A DNA stretch of 64,000 nt, taken from Planctomycetota bacterium (GTDB taxonomy: Bacteria > Planctomycetota > UBA1135 > UBA2386). The position numbers and the translations under genes were made by a program. The notes beneath the pieces are model-generated. The model did no database searches. It was not told where the DNA came from and saw only the letters and a program-made list of their open reading frames with translations. This document shows positions 1 through 6,539 of this stretch, piece after piece (position 1 is the first letter of the stretch; the number at the start of each line of letters is the position of its first letter). The stretch is taken from the NCBI GenBank assembly GCA_020849665.1, contig JADLFX010000031.1, forward strand, positions 23,556-87,555, written 5' to 3'.

Positions 1-179
1 TCCGAGCCGCCATGCACCACCACCCGACCGCGGTTCAGGTCGTAGGCCATGGCGTGGAACTGGCGACCCTGCGGGCTGCCGGCGGAGATCCGGGTCCACT
101 GCACCTGGGCGGAGGCGAGCCCGGTGGTGCCGGCCAGGACGGCGGCGAGCACGGGGAGGAGGGCGAGGGTCTTGGGCAT
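1..179 (-). CDS. Secreted Kelch-repeat protein, N-terminal fragment (runs off left edge)
   Basis: Only the first 59 codons lie in the window. The ATG (complement of 177-179) opens a clear signal peptide, MPKTLALLPVLAAVLAG, with an ASA|Q cleavage site after residue 24. HAMAYDLNRGRVVVHGG follows at about residues 40-56; this has the spacing of a Kelch motif strand (H-x-M-x-Y-D then R-V-V-V-x-G-G). Kelch repeats form beta-propellers, and exported copies usually bind ligands or surfaces, but the rest of the protein is not visible, so the role is open. It is divergent from the phosphate operon, separated by 471 bases. The signal peptide and motif make the reading frame convincing despite its short visible length. 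Confidence 0.75.
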   Translation of the reverse strand, partial: MPKTLALLPVLAAVLAGTTGLASAQVQWTRISAGSPQGRQFHAMAYDLNRGRVVVHGGS

Positions 180-650
180 GGACGCACCGGGGCGGTTGGG
201 GAGCGGGAGACCGACGGGCCGGCATTGGCAACTCCCATTCCCCGGCGCTTCTTCCGTTTCCTGACCGGTCCGCAGGCATCCGGCGCCGCGATCGTGTGCG
301 CGAACCGGACACGGAGGCGTGCCGCCACGCTCCCGGAGCGCACGGGTGCCATCGCCGGAGGACGGCGGTCGGGCAGCGTGCCACCGCGTGTCCCAGGGAG
401 CAGCGCCTGCGGAGCCTCGGGCGGCGCCAGGGTTTCCGATCGCCTGCGTGCCTGGCACGGCGGGCACGCGCGCGCGGGACGCCCCGGGACGGGCCGGGTC
501 CACCCGGGTGCCGGCATTCCCTCCGCGTCCTGGAACGGCGAACCTGGAAGGGTAGCCTGCGGGACCCCTTCACCCCGTCTTCACAGATCGCCCCGGGCCG
601 GACCCCTTGCGGTCCGACGCTGGTCCGTCCCTCTACCTCCCACGGCCCCC
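180..650. other. Intergenic region between Kelch gene and phosphate operon
   Basis: No credible gene. Reading frames here have the Arg/Pro/Gly-rich composition typical of non-coding frames in GC-rich DNA and no signal peptide or domain. It must hold the promoters of the two divergent genes. A possible -10 element GGTAGCCT lies at 551-558 and a paired CTTCAC repeat at 568-584 (separate entry). Confidence 0.6.
568..585 (+). promoter_or_regulatory. Candidate Pho-box-like direct repeat
   Basis: CTTCAC occurs at 568-573 and again at 579-584, exactly 11 bases apart, 66 bases upstream of the DUF47-Pit start. PhoB/PhoP-type response regulators bind direct repeats with 11-bp periodicity, so in front of a phosphate transporter this is a plausible operator. 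Only two half sites are present, and a possible -10 element lies upstream of them, so the position could also suit a repressor. Inference only. Confidence 0.3.
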
Positions 651-1298
651 ATGTGGCTCGATCGCGTCGTCAAGTGGCTCCTCCCCCGGGAGATGCACTT
701 CTATGACCTGCTGGAACGCGGGGCCGCCTGTGCGCGGGAATCCTCGCTGCTCCTGGTCCAGTGCTGCGGCGAACGCCCCAACCCCAAGCGCTCCGCCATC
801 ATCCAGCAGCTCGGCGAGGTCGAGCACAAGGCCGACGGGGTGATCCACGAGGTGTACGACGCGCTGAACCGCACGTTCGTCACGCCGATCGACCGCACGG
901 ACATCTACAAGCTCGCCACCGACCTCGAGGGGATCACCGACATCGTCTTCGCGACCAGCCTGCAGATCGAGGTGCACGCGATGCAGGAGCTGCCCCATGG
1001 CAGCGTGGAGCTCGCCAGCCAGATCGAGGAGGCCTGCGGCACGATCGAGTCCGCGGTCGGCCTCCTGCGCAGCATGCGCCGGCCCGACGAGATCCGCCGC
1101 CTGTGCAAGGAGATCAACCGCCTCGAGGCGGCGGGCGATCTGGTGTTCCGGTCCCGGCTGGGCGAGATGTTCAAGGCCGAGACCGACGCGATCCGGCTGC
1201 TGAAGCACAAGGAGTTCCTGGAGGGGCTCGAGCGCACCCTCGACGCGTGCGACGACGTCAGCAACGCCCTCGACCAGATCGTGATCAAGAACGCGTGA
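651..1298 (+). CDS. DUF47 / PhoU-like phosphate transport accessory protein
   Basis: 215-residue soluble, all-helical protein of the DUF47 (TIGR00153, PhoU-related) family. The N-terminus LPREMHFYDLLERGA matches the family pattern of a lysine/arginine-rich start followed by FYDLLE, and VEHKADGVIHEVYDALNRTF with ITPIDRTDIY-type sequence (VTPIDRTDIYKLATDLEGI, residues 82-100) is the characteristic core. Such proteins are encoded beside Pit transporters and are thought to control phosphate uptake, probably through metal-binding helical bundles. The stop lies 7 bases before the Pit start, so the two genes are almost certainly one operon. The ATG at 651 gives the usual family length; the open frame continues upstream but that part has no family similarity. 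Confidence 0.9.
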   Translation: MWLDRVVKWLLPREMHFYDLLERGAACARESSLLLVQCCGERPNPKRSAIIQQLGEVEHKADGVIHEVYDALNRTFVTPIDRTDIYKLATDLEGITDIVFATSLQIEVHAMQELPHGSVELASQIEEACGTIESAVGLLRSMRRPDEIRRLCKEINRLEAAGDLVFRSRLGEMFKAETDAIRLLKHKEFLEGLERTLDACDDVSNALDQIVIKNA

Positions 1299-1305
1299 TC
1301 CGGGC

Positions 1306-2358
1306 ATGACCCTCGCGCTCTTCCTCCTGATCCTGGTGGTGCTGACCGCGCTCGCGTTCGACTTCATCAACGGCTTCCACGACTGCGCCAACGCGGTGGC
1401 CACGGTGGTGTCGACCGGGGTGCTGCCGATGCGCACGGCGATCCTGCTCGCCGCGGTGCTCAACTTCGTCGGCGCGCTCACCGGCACCGCCGTGGCGTCC
1501 ACGATCGGCAAGGACGTGGTGACCCACGCGTTCCTCGACCCCTCGGTGGCCGATGCGCACCGCCTCGCCCTGATGCAGGTGATGGTGCTCTCCGGCTTGG
1601 GCGGCGCGATCTTCTGGAACCTGTTCACCTGGTACTTCGGGATCCCCTCGTCGTCCTCGCACGCGCTGATCGGCGGCATCGCCGGCGCGGCGCTGGCCCG
1701 CGGCGGTGCCGAGGCGCTGCACGCCGAGGGGCTCGTCAAGATCGTCACCAGCCTGGTCGTGAGCCCGGTGGTGGGGTTCTTCGGCGGCTTCCTGACCATG
1801 CTGCTGGTCGTCTGGCTGTCCCGGCACAAGAAGCCCTACAAGCTCACCCGGCGCTTCCGGCGCCTGCAGTACCTCTCGGCCGGCTTCATGGCGTTCTCGC
1901 ACGGCAGCAACGACGCGCAGAAGACCATGGGCGTGATCGCGATGGCCCTGGTGGCCTACGGCGTGTTGGAGCCGCACGGCAGCAAGCTGCCGGTGCCGAC
2001 CTGGGTGATCCTGGCGTGCGCGATCGCGATGGGTCTCGGCACCGCCGCGGGCGGCATCCGCATCATCAAGACGATGGGCAAGAAGATCATCGACCTGCGC
2101 CCGCCGCAGGGCTTCGCCGCCGAGACCAGCGCCGCCCTGACCATCCTGGGGGCCTCGACGATCGGGGCCCCCGTCTCCACCACGCACGTGATCAGCACGG
2201 CCATCATGGGCGTGGGGGCGAGCCAGAGCCTCTCGTCGGTGCGCTGGGGGGTGACCGCGAAGATCGTGTGGGCGTGGATCCTGACCATCCCGATCAGCGC
2301 CGGCGTGGCCGCGATGATCTACCTCACGGCGCACGTGCTCATGGGCCCGGCGCTCTGA
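1306..2358 (+). CDS. pit: Low-affinity inorganic phosphate transporter, Pit family
   Basis: 350-residue polytopic inner-membrane protein of the PiT family (PF01384), which takes up inorganic phosphate, probably as a metal-phosphate complex, with protons or sodium. Both halves of the internal duplication show the family signature: FDFINGFHDCANAVAT at residues 18-33 and FSHGSNDAQKTMGV near residues 198-211. The loop FGIPSSSSHALIGGIAGAAL and its counterpart GAPVSTTHVISTAIMGVG are the paired re-entrant segments. It is shorter than E. coli PitA (about 500 residues) because the large central loop is reduced to about 30 residues, as in many bacterial Pit proteins. Translation probably follows directly on the DUF47 gene. 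Confidence 0.93.
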   Translation: MTLALFLLILVVLTALAFDFINGFHDCANAVATVVSTGVLPMRTAILLAAVLNFVGALTGTAVASTIGKDVVTHAFLDPSVADAHRLALMQVMVLSGLGGAIFWNLFTWYFGIPSSSSHALIGGIAGAALARGGAEALHAEGLVKIVTSLVVSPVVGFFGGFLTMLLVVWLSRHKKPYKLTRRFRRLQYLSAGFMAFSHGSNDAQKTMGVIAMALVAYGVLEPHGSKLPVPTWVILACAIAMGLGTAAGGIRIIKTMGKKIIDLRPPQGFAAETSAALTILGASTIGAPVSTTHVISTAIMGVGASQSLSSVRWGVTAKIVWAWILTIPISAGVAAMIYLTAHVLMGPAL

Positions 2359-2364
2359 GGCGCG

Positions 2365-2393
2365 GCGCCGCGGCCGGCCGCCCGCCGCGGCGC
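2365..2393. terminator. Bidirectional terminator-like hairpin
   Basis: GCGCCGCGG at 2365-2373 is perfectly complementary to CCGCGGCGC at 2385-2393 with an 11-base spacer. It lies between the converging stop codons of the phosphate transporter (2358) and the minus-strand gene ending at 2396. There is no T-tract, so it may act with Rho. Confidence 0.45.
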
Positions 2394-2395
2394 GT

Positions 2396-3457
2396 TCAGC
2401 GCGCCTTCGCCGCGCGCAGCGCCTCGGCGGCCAGCTCGCGCACGCGGCGCTCCAGGGCCGCCAGCTCGTCGCGGCGGGACTCGCGCCGCTGGAAGGCTTC
2501 GGGCTGGGTGCGGATCTGCTGGTCGACCTTGTCGAGCAGCGCGTCGCGGTCCTTGCTGCCGGCGAGGATCTTGCGCAGGGCCAGGGGGTCGTCCCCGCCC
2601 TGGCTCCACAGGAAGTGGAAGCGCGGCACCATCAGCGCGTACACGGGGTCCATCGCCGGCTCGGCGCGCAGGGCCGCGCCGGCCGCGGCCTCCAGCTGGC
2701 CGCGGTGGCGGCGGTGCAGGAAGGCCTGGCGCTTGATCTGTTCGTAGAGCCGGCTGCGCCTGGCGTTGGCGGGGATCGGCGAGCGGTACGAGCGGTCGTT
2801 GAGGATCAGCACCGCGAACGGGATCGCGTCCACGTCGGGCACGTCGAGCTGCTGGCCGCTGGCCCAGACCTCGTGCAGGGTGATGCCGTCGAACACCCTG
2901 GCGTCGAGGTCGGCATACAGGTGCGCGAAGTACGCGCCCAGTTTGCGTTGCGCCGGGTCCTGGTCGAGCGCGGCCAGGACGCGGGCCGCGGCGCGGTCGC
3001 TCCCGGGCAGGTAGCCGTGGCAGGCGTTGGCGAACCGCTCCTCCAGGCCCAGAGGATCGGCGCGGCGCACGATCGCCGCCTTGGCCCAGTCGTAGCGCAC
3101 CTGCCAGGCGAGATCCGGAAGGAACGCGAGGCTCGGCACCTTGGCACGCACGCGCGCGTGGCGCTCGTCGTCGGCGCGCAGGAGCGTGCGCGGCGGCGCC
3201 ACGTCCTTGGCCCAGACCGCGGGGTCGTGGATGGGGGCGGGCTCGGCCACGGCCCAGCCGGTCTCCGGCTTGCCGGCGAGGGCCCGGATGCGCTGCGCCG
3301 CGGGCAGCTCGAGCGCGGCGAGCCTCGCCTCCAGCTGGTCGACGAGTTGGGCCTGCACGTCGGCGGGCAGGCTGAGGAACTCGGCGAGCGCGACCGCGGG
3401 TGCGGGCGGAGGGTCCTGCGGCAGGGCCAGGGCGAGGGCGAGCAGGGCTGGAATCAC
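2396..3457 (-). CDS. Exported protein of unknown function
   Basis: 353 residues, starting at a GTG whose last two bases overlap the TGA stop of the upstream amidohydrolase (GTGA, 4-base overlap). That overlap fixes the start, though an unrelated frame stays open further upstream. The N-terminus VIPALLALALALPQDPPPAPA reads as a short signal peptide. The rest is mostly helical with charged C-terminal heptads (about residues 315-353) and no cysteines suggesting disulfides or metal sites. I recognise no family. Residues 130-240 contain several aromatic and histidine positions (for example ACHGYLPGSDRA and FAHLYADLDARVFDGITLHE) that could form a domain. Being translationally coupled, it may work with the D-aminoacylase-type enzyme in the cell envelope, but this is inference. 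Confidence 0.75.
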   Translation of the reverse strand: MIPALLALALALPQDPPPAPAVALAEFLSLPADVQAQLVDQLEARLAALELPAAQRIRALAGKPETGWAVAEPAPIHDPAVWAKDVAPPRTLLRADDERHARVRAKVPSLAFLPDLAWQVRYDWAKAAIVRRADPLGLEERFANACHGYLPGSDRAAARVLAALDQDPAQRKLGAYFAHLYADLDARVFDGITLHEVWASGQQLDVPDVDAIPFAVLILNDRSYRSPIPANARRSRLYEQIKRQAFLHRRHRGQLEAAAGAALRAEPAMDPVYALMVPRFHFLWSQGGDDPLALRKILAGSKDRDALLDKVDQQIRTQPEAFQRRESRRDELAALERRVRELAAEALRAAKAR

Positions 3458-5085
3458 CGGCCACCAGTCTGCGCGGCGTTGCGCCGCAGGACCATCCCCG
3501 GCAGGGCGTCCGTGTGCCTGCCCTGCTCCACGACCAGGACGCCGTTCACGACCACGTGCGGGATGCCCTCCGGAGCGCGCAGCGGCGCCTCGTACGTGGC
3601 GAGGTCGCGCACGGCGGCGGGGTCGAAGACCACGAGATCGGCGAACATGCCCGCGGCGATCCGGCCGCGGCCCTCGATGCCGAACGCCGCGCACGGCAAC
3701 GTGGTCATCCGCCGCACCGCCTCGGGCAGCGAGAGCACCTTCTGTTCGCGCACGTAGCGGCCGAGCACGCGGGGGTTGTTGCCGTTGCCGCGCGGATGCG
3801 GCCGGCCGCTGCCCTCGCCGCGGATGCCCGCGTCGGAGGCGATGGCCACGTACGGCTCGGCGAGGTAGGCCAGCAGGTCGGGTTCGGCCATGGTGTGGTA
3901 GACCATCCCGATGCGCCGGCCCTTCGCCGCGGCCGTGAGCCGCAGCACCAGCTCCGCCTGCGCATCCGGGTCCTTGCCGAGTCCGCGCAGCTCGGCGGCG
4001 GCGGCCACGGTCATTCCCTCCAGGTCGGGGTTGCCGGGCACCGTGGCGAGGTAGGCGTAGGAGAAGTCGCCGAAACCGACGCGCACCATGGTCTGGCGCA
4101 AGGCGGCGTGCATCTCCTTGCGGAATGCGGGATCGGCGTCGAGCCGCTCGGCGAACGCCTTCGGCCCGATCTCCAGCGCGGCTTCGGGGAAGAGCACCGA
4201 GAGGCCGGTGCTGCTCGCCGGGTAGGCGTAGACGTCGCCGGTCACGGCCTGCCCGGCGGCGCGCGCCGCGCGCAGGCGCTCGACCACCTCGCGGCTGCGT
4301 CCCCAGTTGGTCTTGCCGCTGTTCTTGAGGTGCGAGACGTGCACCGGGATGCCCGCCGCCTTGCCGATGGCCAGCGCCTCGTCGATCGCGGCGAGGATCG
4401 CGTCGTTCTCGCTGCGGATGTGGCTGGCGTAGACGCCGCCGGTCTCGGCGACCACCCTGGCCAGGGCCACGAGCTCGTCCTGGCGCGCGTAGCTGCCGGG
4501 GACGTAGATCAGTCCGGTCGAGAGGCCGAACGCGCCCGCGGCCATGCCGCCGCGCACCAGCTCCTGCATGCGGGCCAGCTCCTCGGGGCGCGGCGCGCGG
4601 CGCGCGTAGCGCAGGACCTGCTCGCGCACCGTGCCTGCGCCGATCAGCGAGCCGTAGTTCACCGCCACGCCCTTGGCCGCCACGGCGTCGAGGTGCTTCG
4701 CCAGGTCCGTGACCGATCCACCGCAATTGCCGGTGATCATCGTGGTCACGCCCATCGCCACGAAGTTGCGCGCGCGCGGCGCCTGCAGCACATCGCCATC
4801 GGCGTGCACGTGCACGTCGACGAAGCCGGGGGCCACGGCGAGGCCGTCGGCGCGCAGCACGATCCTGGCCGTGGCGCCGGCCAGCTCGCCCACGGCCGCG
4901 ATCCTCGCGCCGGACACGGCCACGTCCGCGCGGCGTGCCGGCGCGCCGCTGCCGTCCACCACCGATCCGCCGGCGATCAGGAGGTCGTAGGCGGGAGCCG
5001 GCCGCGAGTCCTGGGCCGGGGCGGAGGCGCAGGTGCAGAGCCACGCGAGGAGGATCCTGGCACGCATGTTGAAGGCGGAGTGCAT
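3454..5085 (-). CDS. Exported N-acyl-D-amino-acid deacylase (D-aminoacylase family)
   Basis: 543-residue amidohydrolase-superfamily enzyme that should cleave N-acyl-D-amino acids or a related cyclic/acyl amide. The TIM-barrel metal site is visible: HVHADGD (His92, His94), GVTTMITGNCGG (Cys121, the cysteine ligand typical of D-aminoacylases in place of carboxylated lysine), YASHIRSE, VHVSHLKNSG and IASDAGIRGEGS with the late catalytic aspartate. The C-terminal beta-sandwich returns with GRIAAGMFADLVVFDP. A signal peptide (RARILLAWLCTCASAPAQ) points to the periplasm, unlike cytoplasmic homologues. ATG codons at 5085 and 5067 are both possible; the second places the signal peptide directly at the start. 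The stop overlaps the start of the exported unknown protein. A role in recycling D-amino-acid-containing peptides is inference. Confidence 0.88.
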   Translation of the reverse strand: MHSAFNMRARILLAWLCTCASAPAQDSRPAPAYDLLIAGGSVVDGSGAPARRADVAVSGARIAAVGELAGATARIVLRADGLAVAPGFVDVHVHADGDVLQAPRARNFVAMGVTTMITGNCGGSVTDLAKHLDAVAAKGVAVNYGSLIGAGTVREQVLRYARRAPRPEELARMQELVRGGMAAGAFGLSTGLIYVPGSYARQDELVALARVVAETGGVYASHIRSENDAILAAIDEALAIGKAAGIPVHVSHLKNSGKTNWGRSREVVERLRAARAAGQAVTGDVYAYPASSTGLSVLFPEAALEIGPKAFAERLDADPAFRKEMHAALRQTMVRVGFGDFSYAYLATVPGNPDLEGMTVAAAAELRGLGKDPDAQAELVLRLTAAAKGRRIGMVYHTMAEPDLLAYLAEPYVAIASDAGIRGEGSGRPHPRGNGNNPRVLGRYVREQKVLSLPEAVRRMTTLPCAAFGIEGRGRIAAGMFADLVVFDPAAVRDLATYEAPLRAPEGIPHVVVNGVLVVEQGRHTDALPGMVLRRNAAQTGGR

Positions 5086-5212
5086 GGGCGGGGCGCGACG
5101 GTGTCCCGGTGAAAAATATTTCGCGGCGCCGAGAAACTCATCGCGTGCTCGGCCCTAGGTCTGCGCCGTCCGGGACCGAGCCTCGGCCACGGGCCGGACA
5201 GCCAGAACACGC

Positions 5213-5280
5213 AAGGTTCTCCACGTAGAGGCCGCCGGGCAACGGTGCTCGTCGTCCTCGGGGGCGATGTGGAGAACCTT
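5213..5280. repeat. Perfect 12-bp inverted repeat with 44-base spacer
   Basis: AAGGTTCTCCAC at 5213-5224 is the exact reverse complement of GTGGAGAACCTT at 5269-5280. A CGTTCTTTTC run follows. It lies between two divergent genes, so terminating either of them is unlikely. It could be two operator half sites allowing DNA looping, or a hairpin in an unannotated transcript. The core GTGGAGAACC also occurs at 63710-63719 upstream of the ECF sigma factor gene. Confidence 0.55.
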
Positions 5281-5328
5281 CGTTCTTTTCTGGGAGGCCT
5301 CGCGCGGGCGCGGGCCGGGGAACGCCGC

Positions 5329-5336
5329 GCTAGCAT
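5329..5336 (+). promoter_or_regulatory. Candidate -10 element GCTAGCAT
   Basis: Match to the GCTANNNT pattern found before many genes in this window. It ends 7 bases before the ATG at 5344, the distance expected from a -10 box to the transcription start, so the selenoprotein mRNA may be leaderless. No ribosome-binding site is visible before that ATG, which fits. No convincing -35 element. Confidence 0.4.
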
Positions 5337-5343
5337 CCAGGCC

Positions 5344-6495
5344 ATGGCGCGCACCCTCCTCCTCCACCCCCTCGTGCTCGCCGGCGTCCTCGCCGCGCAG
5401 AAGCCCGAGACCGTGCAGACCCCAGGCATCGAATGGGCCAGGGACCTCGACGCCGCGCTGGCGGCGTCCCGCGCCGACGGCCGGCCGGTGATCGCGTACT
5501 TCACCTTCGAGACCTGACACTGGTGCAAGGTCCTGGAGCGCGAGGCGTTCCCGGACGCCACGGTCGTGGCACTGGCGCGGCGCGCGCACTGGGTGTGGGT
5601 GGATCGCGACCACACCCCGGCGCTCCCCCGACGATTCTCGGTCTCGGCGTATCCCTCGTTGCTCTTCCTCGGCACCGAGGGCGAGAACATCCACCGCTTC
5701 GCGGGCTTCCTCAACACCACCAGCTTCCTCGCGCCGTTCCGCGAGGGGTTCGAGCGGTACGACCGCTACCGCGCGGGCGCGGCCTACGACGCGCCGCCGC
5801 CGTGGCCGGAGGCTCCGGTCGCGGGCCGCACCACGCGGGTGCTGCAGGTCCCCGGCGCGGATGCGCTGCGTGGGATCGCCTGGCACCGCGGCGAGCTGCT
5901 GCTCGCGAGCCTCGGCGAGCTGATCGCGCTCGACGGCACCGGCAGGGAAGTGCGCCGCGTGCCGCTCCCGGACCGGCCCAATGCGTTGGCCAGCGATGGC
6001 GAGCGCCTCTACGGGCTCCACTACGGCTGGACCGCCGGCAGGCCGATCTACGAACTCGATCCGGCCACCGGCGCCGCGGTGCGCCAGATCGTCACGCGCG
6101 CGAACGCCGACAAGCAGGCGTTCTCCGCCACGGGGCTGGCCTGCCACGGCGGCCGCCTGCACGTGCTGACCGTCTCCGGAGCCATCCACGTCGTGGATCC
6201 GGCCAGCGGCGTGGTCGAGCGCACCGTGACCACGAGGCTGCGCTACGTCTCGGCCCTGGCGTTCGACGGCCGGAGCTACGTGGTGGGGGGGCGGGACAGC
6301 CTGAACCGCGTGGATCCGGGCACGGGCGAGGTCGTCGGCTGCGTGCCCCTGCTCGCACCGGTGCGCGGCATGACCTTCCACGCCGGCGCGCTCCACCTCT
6401 TCGAACAGGTGCAGATGGGGTTCGACCGCAACCACAGGCCCAAGCGGATCGCGCCAGACTCCACCCGGATCCACGTGGTGGAGTGGCAGCCCTGA
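5344..6495 (+). CDS. Selenoprotein: exported thioredoxin-fold protein (UxxC) with beta-propeller-like C-terminus
   Basis: 383 residues if the in-frame TGA at 5515-5517 is read as selenocysteine (U58). Residues 1-19 form a signal peptide (MARTLLLHPLVLAGVLAAQ). The thioredoxin domain spans about 30-130: PVIAYFTFET-U-HWCKVLEREAFPD has U exactly where DUF255/Thioredoxin_7 relatives have the first cysteine of CHWC, and the cis-proline loop SAYPSLLFLG is intact. Residues 150-383 consist of repeated strand patterns (LRGIAWHRGELLLAS, LYGLHYGWTAGRPIYELDPATG, IHVVDPASG, LNRVDPGTGEVV) like a PQQ/WD-type propeller. The frame after the TGA runs 325 codons with normal composition, so a decayed gene is unlikely. 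The reaction is unknown; a periplasmic thiol or peroxide redox role is inferred. A related UxxC gene follows 44 bases downstream. Confidence 0.82.
5515..5559 (+). promoter_or_regulatory. Selenocysteine codon and candidate bacterial SECIS region (first selenoprotein)
   Basis: TGA at 5515-5517 lies in frame. Two folds are possible downstream. A short stem pairs 5532-5534 with 5543-5545, with a G-first loop starting 17 bases after the TGA, and a bulged T at 5531 if 5530 pairs with 5546. The alternative, GGCGT at 5544-5548 with ACGCC at 5555-5559, is stronger and has a 6-base loop about 31 bases after the TGA. Bacterial SECIS elements have apical loops 16-37 bases downstream with a G in the first two loop positions; the first fold satisfies the G rule, the second the stability. 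Folded by eye only. Confidence 0.5.
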
Positions 6496-6539
6496 GGCCA
6501 AGGGTTGCCGTGGCCCGGGTCGGGCAGGATGCTGCCGGG

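Larger units (their letters stand above)
5086..5343. promoter_or_regulatory. Divergent promoter region with AT-rich patch
   Basis: This 258-base gap separates the minus-strand D-aminoacylase operon from the first selenoprotein gene. An AT-rich run (GAAAAATATTT, around 5111-5121) is exceptional in this GC-rich sequence and lies about 30 bases before the D-aminoacylase start, so it is likely part of that promoter. The plus-strand element GCTAGCAT and a long inverted repeat are listed separately. Confidence 0.5.

Noticed and set aside
3458..5044. An 882-codon reading of the unknown exported gene starting at 5044
   Set aside because: The upstream 530 codons overlap the D-aminoacylase gene in another frame and are Arg/Gly-rich; the GTG overlapping the upstream stop is the natural start.
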